A DNA stretch of 64,000 nucleotides from the NCBI RefSeq assembly GCF_001243895.1, contig NZ_LN851186.1, forward strand, positions 878,249 to 942,248, written 5' to 3'. Origin of the DNA: Bacillus testis. Its GTDB lineage: Bacteria; Bacillota; Bacilli; Bacillales; DSM-1321. Shown here piece by piece: positions 53,175 through 62,925 of the stretch. Under the pieces are notes generated by a model, which ran no database searches, was not told the DNA's origin, and was given only the letters and a program-made list of their open reading frames with translations. Numbering within the stretch: the first letter of the stretch is position 1; each line of letters begins with the position of its first letter. Made by a program: the position numbers and the translations under genes.

Positions 53175-54587
53175 GTGAGAGCTACCGAACATAAAGAACT
53201 GGAAAAAGCGATTGGGGAAATATCGGAAATCGCTAAGGGCTTCGGCCTGGATTATTATCCGATGCGCTATGAAATTTGCCCAAGTGAAATCATTTATACC
53301 TTCGGCGCATACGGAATGCCCACCCGGTATTCCCATTGGAGCTTTGGGAAGCAATTTCATAAGATGAAACTTCAATATGACTTTGGACTAAGCAAGATAT
53401 ATGAATTAGTGATCAATTCTAATCCTTGTTATGCCTTTTTATTAGACTCCAATTCATTAATACAAAATAAGTTGATTGTTGCACATGTGTTGGCGCATTG
53501 CGACTTCTTCAAAAATAATATCCGCTTCCAGAATACTAAACGAGATATGGTGGAAAGCATGGCAGCCACAGCCGACCGCATTCGCCAATACGAGATCGAG
53601 CATGGCAAGAAAGAAGTAGAAGTCTTCCTTGACGCAGTCCTTGCCATCGAGGAGCATATCGACCCGGCACTGCTTCATCCAACGACAATCATAGATCTTG
53701 AGACAGAAGAAGAAAAACCACTCGAAAAACGAGCATCCCCATATGATGATCTCTGGAACCTTGACCGAAAAGACAGTAAACCCGAACCGGCAAAAAAGAA
53801 ATACAAAACATTTCCATCCCAGCCGCAAAAGGACCTGCTCTTATTCATCCAGCAATACAGCCGGGAGCTGACTGATTGGCAGCGCGACATATTGACGATG
53901 ATGCGCGAAGAGATGCTTTATTTCTGGCCACAGCTGGAGACGAAAATCATGAACGAAGGCTGGGCATCCTATTGGCATCAACGCATCCTCCGCGAACTTG
54001 ACCTGACGACCGATGAATCCATCGAATTCGCTAAGCTCAATGCGGGTGTGGTGCAACCTTCAAGAACAACCATCAATCCGTATTATCTAGGGTTGAAAAT
54101 TTTCGAGGATATCGAAGAGCGCTATGATAATCCGACCGAGGAGATGAAGCGACGGGGAGTAGAACCTGGATCGGGCCGCCAGCAAATGTTCGAGGTGCGC
54201 GAAATTGAATCAGATATTTCCTTCCTCCGCAATTACCTTACTAATGACTTGGTGATGCGCGAGGATATGTATCTCTTCCAGAAGCAAGGGCGCGATTACA
54301 AAGTAGTCGACAAGGAATGGACCCATGTGCGCGATCAGCTGGTCGGGATGAGGGTGAACGGGGGCTTCCCGTACATCACTGTCAATGACGGCGACTATCT
54401 GCGGAATGGCGAGCTCTATCTGAAACATTGGTATGAAGGCATTGAGCTGGATGTGAAATATTTAGAGAAAGTGCTTCCTTATATTTATCAGCTGTGGGGC
54501 CGCGGCGTCCATATGGAAACGATTGTGGAAGATAAGCCGATTTTATATAGTTATGATAGCAAGGGGATTTATAAGAAGTATTTGTGA
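53175..54587 (+). CDS. spoVR: Stage V sporulation protein R
   Basis: This 470-residue SpoVR is required for normal cortex formation in Bacillus and belongs with PrkA and YhbH to a co-conserved set (YcgB in enterobacteria). Recognisable blocks are the N-terminal [38 protein letters not shown] with [13 protein letters not shown], and [13 protein letters not shown]. The GTG start follows AAAGGAGGGGG. Length agrees with the family. A diverged copy of its 3' third lies at 55431-55907. Confidence 0.95.
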   Translation: MRATEHKELEKAIGEISEIAKGFGLDYYPMRYEICPSEIIYTFGAYGMPTRYSHWSFGKQFHKMKLQYDFGLSKIYELVINSNPCYAFLLDSNSLIQNKLIVAHVLAHCDFFKNNIRFQNTKRDMVESMAATADRIRQYEIEHGKKEVEVFLDAVLAIEEHIDPALLHPTTIIDLETEEEKPLEKRASPYDDLWNLDRKDSKPEPAKKKYKTFPSQPQKDLLLFIQQYSRELTDWQRDILTMMREEMLYFWPQLETKIMNEGWASYWHQRILRELDLTTDESIEFAKLNAGVVQPSRTTINPYYLGLKIFEDIEERYDNPTEEMKRRGVEPGSGRQQMFEVREIESDISFLRNYLTNDLVMREDMYLFQKQGRDYKVVDKEWTHVRDQLVGMRVNGGFPYITVNDGDYLRNGELYLKHWYEGIELDVKYLEKVLPYIYQLWGRGVHMETIVEDKPILYSYDSKGIYKKYL

Positions 54588-54646
54588 GGGAGATTCTATT
54601 TATATAATAGAAAGAGATAGTGCAAGAATTAATTTTGAATGGGATA

Positions 54647-54674
54647 GCCAGTAGAATTACTGCTGGCTTTTTTT
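54647..54674 (+). terminator. Terminator of spoVR
   Basis: GCCAGTAG pairs with CTGCTGGC (one G-U) and is followed by TTTTTTT. The same sequence after the partial copy is broken by the IS3-type end at 55981. Confidence 0.8.
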
Positions 54675-54976
54675 AATGACCTAATTAGAAACAATTTCTT
54701 ATTGTTCGAAAATATTAAGGGTTGTAATGCAAGATATTGGATAGATAAATTGGGTATCCACTCATAAAACAGGTGGCTTTACCTTCTTTTTTAAAGTTTA
54801 GTCATTTATAGATGGGTATCTTACTTATTTGCTATTTTAAATTTTATCTGTTATTCTTAAGAAGAATTATTTTTGTTCGCTGTCAGATTGAGAAGCGATT
54901 TTGATTTTCGTCTAAGGTATTTGAGCAAGGATAGTAACACATTGTATGGAAAAGTCCATACCAGGAGGCAACAATT

Positions 54977-55177
54977 ATGGAACAAGGTAAAGTTAAATGG
55001 TTTAATGCAGACAAAGGTTTTGGATTTATCGAACGTGAAGGCGGAGAAGATGTATTTGTACATTTCTCAGCAATCCAAAGCGAAGGTTTCAAATCTTTAG
55101 ACGAAGGTCAAAGTGTAACTTTTGAAGTAGAACAAGGACAACGCGGTCCACAAGCTACTAACGTTCAAAAAGCTTAA
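54977..55177 (+). CDS. Cold shock protein (CspA family)
   Basis: The 66-residue single cold-shock domain protein has RNP1 KGFGFIE (residues 13-19) and RNP2 VFVHFSA, binding single-stranded RNA and DNA as an RNA chaperone. It corresponds to the CspB/CspC/CspD group of Bacillus; which one is not decided. AGGAGG precedes the ATG. The 389-base upstream gap is typical of cold-shock genes with long leaders, although I cannot place the promoter with confidence. Confidence 0.95.
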   Translation: MEQGKVKWFNADKGFGFIEREGGEDVFVHFSAIQSEGFKSLDEGQSVTFEVEQGQRGPQATNVQKA

Positions 55178-55185
55178 TAACAGCA

Positions 55186-55216
55186 AAAAGGATCCTGCGT
55201 AAAGCGGGATCCTTTT
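55186..55216 (+). terminator. Terminator of the cold shock gene
   Basis: The 13-bp stem AAAAGGATCCTGC/GCGGGATCCTTTT (one G-U) is followed by TTTT. Confidence 0.88.
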
Positions 55217-55430
55217 TTTTTGCTTGAAATGAATTCTGGCAATAAAAAAACCCTATTCAATGAATGAATAGAGCTTATGCAACAAACGTATCTGAAACAA
55301 GTAATTCAAATGGTAGACTCAGTATAGCACAATGATTGAATAATCCCTAATTTAAAATCCGCATTTGTTTATTAATCGTTAACTTCCTAAAAATCTTTAG
55401 CTGAACGAGGGCTGGACATCTTAGTAAATT

Positions 55431-55907
55431 AAACCTAACTTCCGATGAATCCATCGAGTTCGCCAAGCTAATGCGGGCGTGGAACCTGGCTCAGACCGCC
55501 AGCAAATGTTCGAAGTGCGCGAAATCGAATCGGATATTTCCTTCCTCCGCAATTATCTTACCAAGGATTTGGTGATGCACGAGGATATGTATCTCTTCCA
55601 AAAACAAGGGCGCGATTATAAAGTGGTCGATAAAGAATGGACCCATGTGCGCGATCAGTTGGTCGGAATGAGAGTGAACGGGGGATTTCCGTACATCACC
55701 GTCAATGACGGCGACTATCTGCGCAATGGCGAGCTCTATCTGAAGCACTGGTATGAAGGCATTGAATTGGATGTGAAATATTTAGAGAAAGTGCTGCCTT
55801 ATATTTATCAGCTGTGGGGCCGCGGCGTCCATATGGAAACGATTGTGGAAGATAAGCCGATTTTATATAGTTATGATAGCAAGGGGATTTATAAGAAGTA
55901 TTTGTAA
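55431..55907 (+). pseudogene. Truncated second copy of spoVR (3' third)
   Basis: From 55483 onward it aligns without gaps to spoVR at a fixed offset of 1320 bases. Upstream of that it keeps about 50 bases matching spoVR 54000-54050 with a one-base deletion, then lacks 111 bases. The remaining frame codes for about 140 residues that differ from SpoVR at only two or so positions, although about 26 bases differ. The last 110 or so coding bases are nearly identical. There is no start codon or ribosome site. The homology runs past the stop to about 55980. Confidence 0.88.
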
Positions 55908-55980
55908 GGAAAATTCTATTTATATAATAGAAAGAGAATGTATAAGAATTAATTTTGAGTGGGATAGCCAGTAGAATTAC

Positions 55981-56100
55981 TGAACTGCACCCCAGATGTT
56001 AGACACAATCTAGCATTTGGAGGTGCAGTTTTTTGTGACTAAATTTACACGTGATATAAAATTAATTTACTTCACTCGGTCAAACTGTATTTCGTAAAAG
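55981..56100 (+). mobile_element. IS3-type (IS150-group-like) element end, remnant
   Basis: Starting TGAACTGCACCCC, it forms a hairpin of about 20 bp (55983-56003 with 56009-56030) and is followed by TTTTTT and a GTG-started frame TKFTRDIKLIYF that resembles the start of an OrfA before a stop. This is the pattern of an IS3-family left end with OrfA decayed. No opposite end was recognised. The hairpin plus T run probably also acts as a terminator. Confidence 0.6.
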
Positions 56101-56433
56101 TTTCTTCAGATGAAGTGACTCTAAAAAATTAGACAAGGTTATTCATTAGGCAGCTTTCTCAAAATGAGTTGGGAGTATAAAAATTTTGTGACTATAACTA
56201 TTGATACTAGTGGAATTAAAAAAGATGGCTCCTATTCAGTATAGAAACCACCTTCAAGCTGCTTAGTCTCTTTTTTTATTGTGTCCTTGACATGGAGATT
56301 AGTTTAAATTAGAGACTTTTTCTGTATTTTATTATATTTTTTATTTGACTCAAACATACATTTCGAAAAACCATATTTATATCATCAGATACAGCCTCGA
56401 GTAAAATAAGTACTAATCTCCACCTCCTCCATT
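56101..56433. other. Decayed intergenic DNA after the IS end
   Basis: A/T-rich, with only short broken frames (for example MSWEYKNFVTITIDTSG at 56165) and no ribosome sites. It is likely IS-derived debris. Confidence 0.4.
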
Positions 56434-57162
56434 TTACCAAGGCACAACTCCATTATCATCAAAAAAGCCTCCAGTTGGACCATCACTATTTATTGTGGCA
56501 AGCTTCACTACAATGGAAGCGGCTTGGTCGACCGAACGATAGCCACTGTTACCATTTAAATCAGTTGCTGTAAATCCAGGGCAAACGGAGTTGATTTTAA
56601 TAGGAGAATCGCTTAATTCTTTAGCGAAAAAAACGGTTAAAGCATTTACGGCCGTTTTGGAGCTATTGTAGGCGAGCGTATTCACATTATAAAATTCTGA
56701 TTTGGGGTCTGTATTCAAGGTTAAGGAACCTAATCCGCTGGAAAGATTAACGATTCTTCCGGAAGAAGACTTTCTGAGCAATGGGAGCATCGCTTTTGTT
56801 ACAGAAAATACACCAAAAACGTTTGTCTCATATGTGCTTTTGAGGACGGACAATTCCAGTTCACTCTGATTGATTTCGCCTTCAAAAAATACGCCTGCAT
56901 TATTAATCAATATATCAAGCAATCCATATTCTTGTTCAATTCTTTCTACAGAGGAAAGAATTGAGGTGGGGTTTGTAACATCAAGACCCACTGTTTTAGC
57001 TTTAATGTTCTCCTTTTCCAATAACGTTACCGCCTCAAGTCCTCTTTTTTCATTTCTTGATCCTAATAAAATCTCATATCCCATTTTTCCTAATTGTCTA
57101 GCTGTTTCAAAACCAATACCTTTGTTTCCCCCTGTTATTAAAACGATTTTTGGCTTATCCAT
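56434..57162 (-). CDS. Short-chain dehydrogenase/reductase
   Basis: This 242-residue classical SDR has the cofactor loop TGGNKGIG (residues 10-17), NNAG (about 88-91) and the catalytic Ser plus YNSSK motif. C-terminal PGFTATDLNG is typical of carbonyl reductase-like SDRs. The substrate is unknown. It is divergent from an HxlR regulator gene, a frequent pairing for SDR enzymes that handle quinones or aldehydes. AAAGGGGGA precedes the ATG. Confidence 0.9.
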   Translation of the reverse strand: MDKPKIVLITGGNKGIGFETARQLGKMGYEILLGSRNEKRGLEAVTLLEKENIKAKTVGLDVTNPTSILSSVERIEQEYGLLDILINNAGVFFEGEINQSELELSVLKSTYETNVFGVFSVTKAMLPLLRKSSSGRIVNLSSGLGSLTLNTDPKSEFYNVNTLAYNSSKTAVNALTVFFAKELSDSPIKINSVCPGFTATDLNGNSGYRSVDQAASIVVKLATINSDGPTGGFFDDNGVVPW

Positions 57163-57346
57163 AAAAATTCCCCCTTTATCAATTTCTTTAACCTGGTGAT
57201 GTGCAAAATATCTTAATTTCTCGTTAAGATGATATAAATTTGATTAGGCATCAACCGCTTTCATTTTTGATATAGTAAGTATAGTGGAAATCATTGATGC
57301 ATGTAAGTAGGCACATTTTTGTAACTTAATGAATGGGGTGGCAAAT

Positions 57347-57691
57347 ATGGGATATGGGTTAAAAGGATATGGTGATTGCAGTAAAGAGGTTATAAGGGCT
57401 TGTCCTATTGAGATGGCTTTACAGATTATAGGTGGAAAATGGAAAGGTATCATTATCGACCTATTATCCGAAAAATCAATCAGATTTAATGAACTTAAAC
57501 GATTAATACCGGGCATTTCGCAAAGAATACTAACTTTGCAACTTAGGGAACTTGAAGCTGATGGAATTGTGAAAAGGAAGGTAGATGATACTGTCCCACC
57601 ACGAGTAGAATACTTCTTAACCGAACAAGGAAATGAGTTATCATCTATCATTAATTCTTTAAGAGCGTGGGGGCAAAATTATCTAATCTAG
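57347..57691 (+). CDS. HxlR-family transcriptional regulator
   Basis: The 114-residue winged-helix HxlR protein has CPIEMALQIIGGKWKGIIIDLL (residues 19-40, with a conserved cysteine), IRFNELKRLIPGISQRILTLQL (recognition helix) and ELEADGIVKR plus VEYFLTEQG. Members sense electrophiles or formaldehyde and control adjacent oxidoreductases. ATG 57347 follows GGGGTGG. Divergent from the SDR gene with a 184-base shared region. Confidence 0.9.
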   Translation: MGYGLKGYGDCSKEVIRACPIEMALQIIGGKWKGIIIDLLSEKSIRFNELKRLIPGISQRILTLQLRELEADGIVKRKVDDTVPPRVEYFLTEQGNELSSIINSLRAWGQNYLI

Positions 57692-57894
57692 ATTTTGGGA
57701 GCCCAAATACGGAAATATAAAGGAAGCAAATGGATTTTCCTGATTTTTTATTTGAGTAATCTAAAGCCATGCCGATTAGGCAAGGCTTATTTGTTCAATC
57801 AAGTTTATTGTAATTACTTTCAAAGCTCATGATTGGAACCAATGCTTATTTCAAACGTAAGTAATGTAAAAGACTTAAGTTCGGAGGCGTAAGT

Positions 57895-58392
57895 ATGAGG
57901 CAGCTTTATATAAAGCAAAAGGTATTCAGTCTTGGCGGGAAATTTACAGTAAAGGATCAGCAGGAGAAGGATATATATTACGTGGAGGGAAGTTTTATGC
58001 AAGTTCCAAAGACTTTCTCCATTATGAATACAGCAAGAGATGAAGTAGCACTCATTACGAAAAAAGTATTCAGCCTTTTGCCGAAGTTTTTGGTTGAGGT
58101 GAATGGTCGAGAGGTATTCACAATAAAGAAGGAATTTTCCTTCTTTAAAGCACGATATACAATTGATGCGGCAGGAATAGAAGTGCATGGTAATTGGTGG
58201 GATATGGATTTTCAAGTCTTGCAGAATGGTAAAATTGTAGGTGAAGTGGGCAAGGAGTGGTTCACTTGGGGCGACAGCTACAAGGTTCAAATAGTAGATG
58301 AAGAAATGGAAACTATTATTATTGCACTCGTTATTGCAATTGATTGTGTGAAGGCTGATCAAGCAGCTGCTTCCTCAGCAGCGTCGATTTAA
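57895..58392 (+). CDS. yxjI: LURP-one-related (YxjI-like) protein
   Basis: This 165-residue protein of the LOR/Tubby-like fold (PF04525) carries LYIKQKVFSLGGKFTVKD, YYVEGSFMQVPKTFSI and ITKKVFSLLPKFLVEVNG. B. subtilis YxjI is similar; function is unknown, though the fold is related to phospholipid scramblases and Tubby. CGGAGGCG precedes the ATG. Confidence 0.85.
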   Translation: MRQLYIKQKVFSLGGKFTVKDQQEKDIYYVEGSFMQVPKTFSIMNTARDEVALITKKVFSLLPKFLVEVNGREVFTIKKEFSFFKARYTIDAAGIEVHGNWWDMDFQVLQNGKIVGEVGKEWFTWGDSYKVQIVDEEMETIIIALVIAIDCVKADQAAASSAASI

Positions 58393-58492
58393 AGCAGAAA
58401 TTCAAAATTAAAAGGATTACAAGAAATACATCCTTAATTATTATAAAATTAAAATAACAACAAAAGTTTATTCATAAAGTGAGGGGACTAGG

Positions 58493-59578
58493 ATGGGATT
58501 ACGATTTCGTAAAAGCATAAAGATTGCACCTGGAGTTAGACTTAATGTAGGGAGAAAGAGTGCAGGTATAAGTGTTGGTGGAAAAGGTTTGCGGTATAGT
58601 GTTAACAGCAGAGGTAGATCTACAACGACTGTGGGTGTACCAGGGACTGGGTTATCATATACATCCTCAAAAAACTATAAAACAAAAGCTTATCAAACTA
58701 GGAATAATCTACAATCACAACAAAGAGCTATTAAACAAGCGCAAGAAAGAGAACAAGCGCAATATGAAGTAGCTGTATTTGAAAATCAGTGTGAGTTAGT
58801 AAAATCCATTCATAAAGAATGTGATGATTATGTCGATTGGCATACCATTTTAAACAGTCAACCACCTTATCCATTAGGCGGTATTGGGAGACATGAATTA
58901 GAAGCAAAAGAGAAGTATGAAAATCATAAACTTACATTCATTGATCGGTTATTTAAAAGAGAAGAAAAAGTGTATAACCAATTAGCTAAAGAGATTGAGG
59001 CAGCCAAAGAAGAGGATCAAAAAGAATACAATGAATGGAAGAATACAGTTGCAATTGCAGAAGAAGTGCTCAATGGTAATATCGACACTTATCTAAAGGT
59101 AATTGAAGAAATGAATCCATTAGAAGATTTAAGCGAATTTGGAAGTGGGTTTGAATTTTCAACCGATGACCCTTCCTATATGGAGGTTGAATTTGATGCT
59201 CATTTTAAAGATGTCATTCCAACTGAGGAAAAACGTCTAACTAAAACGGGTAAATTATCCATAAAACAGATGACTAAAACACGTTATTTTGATTTACAGC
59301 AAGATTATGTTTGTAGCTGCACAATACGGATTGCTAGAGATTTATTTGCTCTTTTACCATTAAAGACTGTTATTATTCATACCTATGAAGAAAAGTTAAA
59401 TACTGCTACAGGATATAATGAACGTATTCTAATATTGTCTGTTAAAATAGAACGTGACATTTTAAACTCTTTGGATTTAGATCATATAGATTGCTCCGAT
59501 TCAATGGCGAATTTTCAACACCATATGCAGTTTAAGAAAACGAAAGGTTTTGAATCAGTTGATAAATGCAGCTTATGA
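58493..59578 (+). CDS. DUF4236 domain-containing protein
   Basis: The 361-residue protein starts with a DUF4236 domain (about residues 1-52: MGLRFRKSIKIAPGVRLNVG and SAGISVGGKGLRYSVNS). A Gln/Lys/Glu-rich coiled coil follows (about 60-185), then a C-terminal domain (about 215-355) that I do not recognise, with CSCTIRIARDLFALLP. There is no signal or membrane segment. DUF4236 proteins are often accessory genes of unknown role. GAGGGG precedes the ATG. Confidence 0.8.
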   Translation: MGLRFRKSIKIAPGVRLNVGRKSAGISVGGKGLRYSVNSRGRSTTTVGVPGTGLSYTSSKNYKTKAYQTRNNLQSQQRAIKQAQEREQAQYEVAVFENQCELVKSIHKECDDYVDWHTILNSQPPYPLGGIGRHELEAKEKYENHKLTFIDRLFKREEKVYNQLAKEIEAAKEEDQKEYNEWKNTVAIAEEVLNGNIDTYLKVIEEMNPLEDLSEFGSGFEFSTDDPSYMEVEFDAHFKDVIPTEEKRLTKTGKLSIKQMTKTRYFDLQQDYVCSCTIRIARDLFALLPLKTVIIHTYEEKLNTATGYNERILILSVKIERDILNSLDLDHIDCSDSMANFQHHMQFKKTKGFESVDKCSL

Positions 59579-59644
59579 AGAAAGAATGATTAAAAAGTTT
59601 CTCTTTGAATTTTAAAAATGGAGTTGTTACAAGAATACTGCCCC

Positions 59645-59693
59645 TTCGTATTATAAGGTTGACCAAGTTAATTGGTTGACCTTATAATACGAA
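59645..59693. repeat. Perfect 22-bp inverted repeat with 5-base loop
   Basis: The arm starting TTCGTATTATAAGGTTGACC (59645-59666) is repeated exactly inverted at 59672-59693 around GTTAA. There is no T tail, so although it lies between converging genes it is an atypical terminator. It could also be a palindromic binding site or small mobile remnant. Confidence 0.75.
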
Positions 59694-59754
59694 ATCAGCT
59701 AATAGTTTGTCATCCAGTGTTGATATTAGGCGAAACTCTGCTCGGATTCAGTCG

Positions 59755-60093
59755 TTAGTTGCGGTGAATAGTATCATTCAGAATTGTACGATACTTATCA
59801 CTCCAAGTTTTCACATCCTTCACTAGATCATCGCAGAAAGCAGCTACGTCCTCGCCAGTGAGGTCAGTTACTTTCCTTCCTTCCGCTGCGCCTTCCTCGA
59901 AGAGATCGAGAAGGGTACTGAAAATGCAGCTGGTGTCCTTCCAGTCTGTGGGGCCGCCGCAGGTATACATATATTTTTTGATAGCATTGTAAGCGTTACG
60001 GTACTCACTTGGAAGTGCCTTCCCACGCGCCTCAATCTCCCTCCATTCTCGCTTGGCATTCAAACTTCCGATAATTTTTTCAAGTATACTCAT
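59755..60093 (-). CDS. DUF1048 family protein
   Basis: This 112-residue helical protein of the DUF1048 family begins [21 protein letters not shown] and contains YKNAY-like [13 protein letters not shown] and [12 protein letters not shown]. Structures of the family show a small helical bundle; function is unknown. It starts one base after the padR stop, and its AAAGGAGG ribosome site lies inside padR, so the two are translationally coupled. Confidence 0.88.
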   Translation of the reverse strand: MSILEKIIGSLNAKREWREIEARGKALPSEYRNAYNAIKKYMYTCGGPTDWKDTSCIFSTLLDLFEEGAAEGRKVTDLTGEDVAAFCDDLVKDVKTWSDKYRTILNDTIHRN

Positions 60094-60094
60094 T

Positions 60095-60433
60095 TTAATC
60101 CTCCTTTGGAATGTGTTTAATTTTGAGTTCGTTCATTTTACTTGAAACAAAATCCCATTTATCCCAAAAAACTTCTAGATGCTTTTGACCTGCTGTGTTG
60201 AGCGTGTAAAATTTTCTCGGCGGACCCATAGTGGATGGTTTTTTCTCCAATTCTACTAGGTTGTTTTTCTCAAGCCGCATAAGAATCGTATAAACTGTGC
60301 CTTCAACTACATCAGTGAAGCCAAGTTCTCTCAGTTGTTGCGTGATTTCATAGCCATAAGTTTCACCGCGGCTAATAATCTCAAGCACACAACCTTCAAG
60401 CACCCCTTTCAGCATTTCCGTTATATTTTTCAA
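60095..60433 (-). CDS. PadR-family transcriptional regulator
   Basis: This 112-residue PadR winged helix-turn-helix protein has [28 protein letters not shown] (N-terminal helix and HTH), [18 protein letters not shown] and the wing [10 protein letters not shown]. PadR-DUF1048 pairs are common in Firmicutes. The start is TTG 60433, six bases after GGAGGGG; the in-frame TTG at 60448 has no site. Imperfect ACCA/TGGT inverted sequences around 60510-60530 may be the operator. Confidence 0.88.
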   Translation of the reverse strand: MKNITEMLKGVLEGCVLEIISRGETYGYEITQQLRELGFTDVVEGTVYTILMRLEKNNLVELEKKPSTMGPPRKFYTLNTAGQKHLEVFWDKWDFVSSKMNELKIKHIPKED

Positions 60434-60825
60434 TTTTTGCCCCTCCAATTGTATTGTACTTATCTTTTCTCGGTATCTGTCTCACTGATAGTTTGTATTA
60501 CTAATATTCAGTACCACTTACTACTGGTATATAGTATAACTGAATAGAGTCTTTTGACAAGAAAATTTCCGCAAATAATCCTGTTATTACAGTCCATTAA
60601 TTCGATGTTCGTATTATTTAAGGGATAGTCATCCTCGGTTAATAAGTCTTTAATATCTCAATCCCCGTTTATTACTGGAGAGAAATGTTTCTAAAAGGAA
60701 TGCATTAAATAAGAAAATCCATTCCTATTTCTTTTTTAGAACGGACTCCAATAGGCTCCTTTATTTTAACCTTGATCTGATGGGTTTCTTAAAGGCCCCT
60801 AGTTGCAAATGAGAACCATTATTAA

Positions 60826-60840
60826 TAATAATTATTATCA
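60826..60840 (+). promoter_or_regulatory. Fur/PerR-like box upstream of the P1B4 ATPase
   Basis: TAATAATTATTATCA matches the 7-1-7 pattern TGATAATNATTATCA at all but one position. It lies 66 bases before the -35 box. A second inverted repeat TAATAATC/GATTATTA (60864-60890) lies between. B. subtilis pfeT is controlled by PerR and Fur. Confidence 0.6.
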
Positions 60841-60906
60841 TTTATTAGATTTTTGTTGTTATAACTAATAATCGTTCTCGATTAGATTATTATTTTCTCA
60901 ATTAGA

Positions 60907-60935
60907 TTGACTTCTGAGATTGAGATTGTTATGCT
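60907..60935 (+). promoter_or_regulatory. Sigma-A promoter of the P1B4 ATPase gene
   Basis: TTGACT (60907-60912) and TATGCT (60930-60935) are separated by 17 bases, about 65 bases before the ATG. Confidence 0.65.
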
Positions 60936-61006
60936 TGAATTAAAGATGGAGCATAACAAAAAAGCGATTTTATATAAATAACAGCTAAGAATAGGAGGGA
61001 ATAATA

Positions 61007-62917
61007 ATGGCTTCAGAAAAAACAATTCAAATGTCTATCTGGAAAAAAGCATGGGAACATATTGAATTAATTGCGGCATTAATAAGCGGTTTATTTATCT
61101 TGATTGGTTGGACTTTATCTAAAAATGACATGGTGGCATTTTCGATTATTGCCTATTTATTAGCTTTTGCTATTGGCGGATTCGCTAAAGCAAAAGAAGG
61201 TATATTGGATACAATCGAAACGAAAAAATTGAATGTTGAAATTCTTATGATATTAGCTGCCGTTGGCTCTGCTATTATTGGTTATTGGGCTGAAGGATCG
61301 ATTCTAATCTTTATCTTCTCTTTAAGTGGTGCACTTGAGACATATACAATGAACAAGAGTCATAAAGAAATATCAGCTTTAATGGACTTACAGCCTGAAA
61401 AGGCACTATTAATCGATCCCCAAGGAAATGAATCATTAGTTGCGGCAGCTGATTTGAAAATAGGAGACCATATCTTAATTAAAGCGGGTGAACGAGTACC
61501 TTCTGATGGCACCATTATTGAAGGTACGACAAATATTGATGAAGCAGCCATCACTGGTGAATCGATGCCAGTTAGTAAAAAAGTGCGTGATGAAGTATTT
61601 GCCGGTACTGTAAATCTTCGAGGAACGATTACGGTTGAAATAACGAAACCTCAGGAAGAAACACTATTCCAGAAAATTATTCAGTTGGTACAGTCAGCAC
61701 AAAGTGAAAAGTCTCCTTCACAATTGTTTATAGAAAAATTTGAAGGTATGTATGTAAATGTTGTATTGATTGTTGTGGCATTCATGCTATTTTTGCCTCA
61801 CTTTATTTTGGGCTGGAGTTGGAATGAAACGTTTTATCGTGCAATGGTTCTTTTAGTAGTGGCATCTCCTTGTGCATTAGCAGCTTCTGTTATGCCGGCT
61901 ACACTTTCTGCTATTTCAAATGGCGCAAAAAGAGGCATCTTATTCAAGGGTGGCGTTCACTTAGAAAACTTAGGGAATTTAAAGGCTATTGCCCTAGATA
62001 AAACAGGGACATTGACTAAAGGTAAGCCAGAAGTGACAGATGTGTTATTCAGAGATGATTTTACGAAAGAGAATTTTCTTCAGTGTGTGGCATCAGTCGA
62101 AAAATATTCCAACCATCCATTAGCGCAATCTATTGTAAAGTATGCTGCGGACAATATGAATCTATCGTTTATTAAACCTGAAACATCAGAGGATCTATCA
62201 GGTTTTGGAGTAAAAGCAATATTGCAGGGAGTCGAGTGGAAAGTAGGTAAAGCAGATTTTGTTGGAGCAGAAGCTGCTGCTGCTTTTCAAAATGGCATTG
62301 CCAAACAATTGGCAGCCGAGGGCAAAACGATTGTCTTTGCCAGTGATCACAAAGGGATTGCAGGCTTAATTACGTTAAAAGATACGGTTCGTCAAGAAAC
62401 CATAGATGCTATTGAAAAGTTAAAATCTGTGGGTGTTTACACATTTATGCTAACAGGTGATGGTACAGCAACAGCTCAAGCAATCGCAAGTGAAAGCCAC
62501 GTAGATGGATTTGTTGCAGAATGTTTACCAGAGACGAAAGTAGATGAACTGAAAAAATTAAAAGAGAAGTATGGCACAGTAGCGATGGTTGGGGACGGAA
62601 TTAACGATGCACCTGCATTAGCGACAGCTTCCATCGGGATCGCAATGGGTGAAGGAACGGATGTAGCACTTGAAACAGCTGATGTCGTATTGATGAAAAA
62701 CAATTTATCTCTAATTGCCGAAGCAGTTGTCCTATCTCGAAAGATGAATAAGATTATTAAACAAAATGTTATATTCTCTATAAGTGTAATAGTGTTATTA
62801 ATTTGTTCTAACTTTTTACAAACAATTAGCCTTCCTTTTGGGGTAATTGGCCATGAAGGAAGTACTATTCTTGTTATTCTGAATGGACTTCGTTTATTAA
62901 AGTCAATCAAGGAATAA
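61007..62917 (+). CDS. pfeT: P1B4-type metal-transporting ATPase (PfeT/ZosA-like)
   Basis: The 636-residue P-type ATPase lacks the usual N-terminal heavy-metal domain, as in P1B4 pumps. Visible are TGES (183-186), the membrane metal motif SPC (287-289), the phosphorylated DKTGT (Asp331), VAMVGDGINDAPALA, and the C-terminal HEGST (starting about 616), which with SPC defines P1B4. B. subtilis PfeT (formerly ZosA) exports ferrous iron and is induced through PerR and Fur. The box upstream supports the same role; zinc or cobalt cannot be excluded. TAGGAGGG precedes the ATG. Confidence 0.9.
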   Translation: MASEKTIQMSIWKKAWEHIELIAALISGLFILIGWTLSKNDMVAFSIIAYLLAFAIGGFAKAKEGILDTIETKKLNVEILMILAAVGSAIIGYWAEGSILIFIFSLSGALETYTMNKSHKEISALMDLQPEKALLIDPQGNESLVAAADLKIGDHILIKAGERVPSDGTIIEGTTNIDEAAITGESMPVSKKVRDEVFAGTVNLRGTITVEITKPQEETLFQKIIQLVQSAQSEKSPSQLFIEKFEGMYVNVVLIVVAFMLFLPHFILGWSWNETFYRAMVLLVVASPCALAASVMPATLSAISNGAKRGILFKGGVHLENLGNLKAIALDKTGTLTKGKPEVTDVLFRDDFTKENFLQCVASVEKYSNHPLAQSIVKYAADNMNLSFIKPETSEDLSGFGVKAILQGVEWKVGKADFVGAEAAAAFQNGIAKQLAAEGKTIVFASDHKGIAGLITLKDTVRQETIDAIEKLKSVGVYTFMLTGDGTATAQAIASESHVDGFVAECLPETKVDELKKLKEKYGTVAMVGDGINDAPALATASIGIAMGEGTDVALETADVVLMKNNLSLIAEAVVLSRKMNKIIKQNVIFSISVIVLLICSNFLQTISLPFGVIGHEGSTILVILNGLRLLKSIKE

Positions 62918-62925
62918 ATATTTAA

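Noticed and set aside
57820-58362. 180-codon minus-strand frame opposite the YxjI-like gene
   Set aside because: Antisense to a recognisable family member with a good start; no ribosome site.
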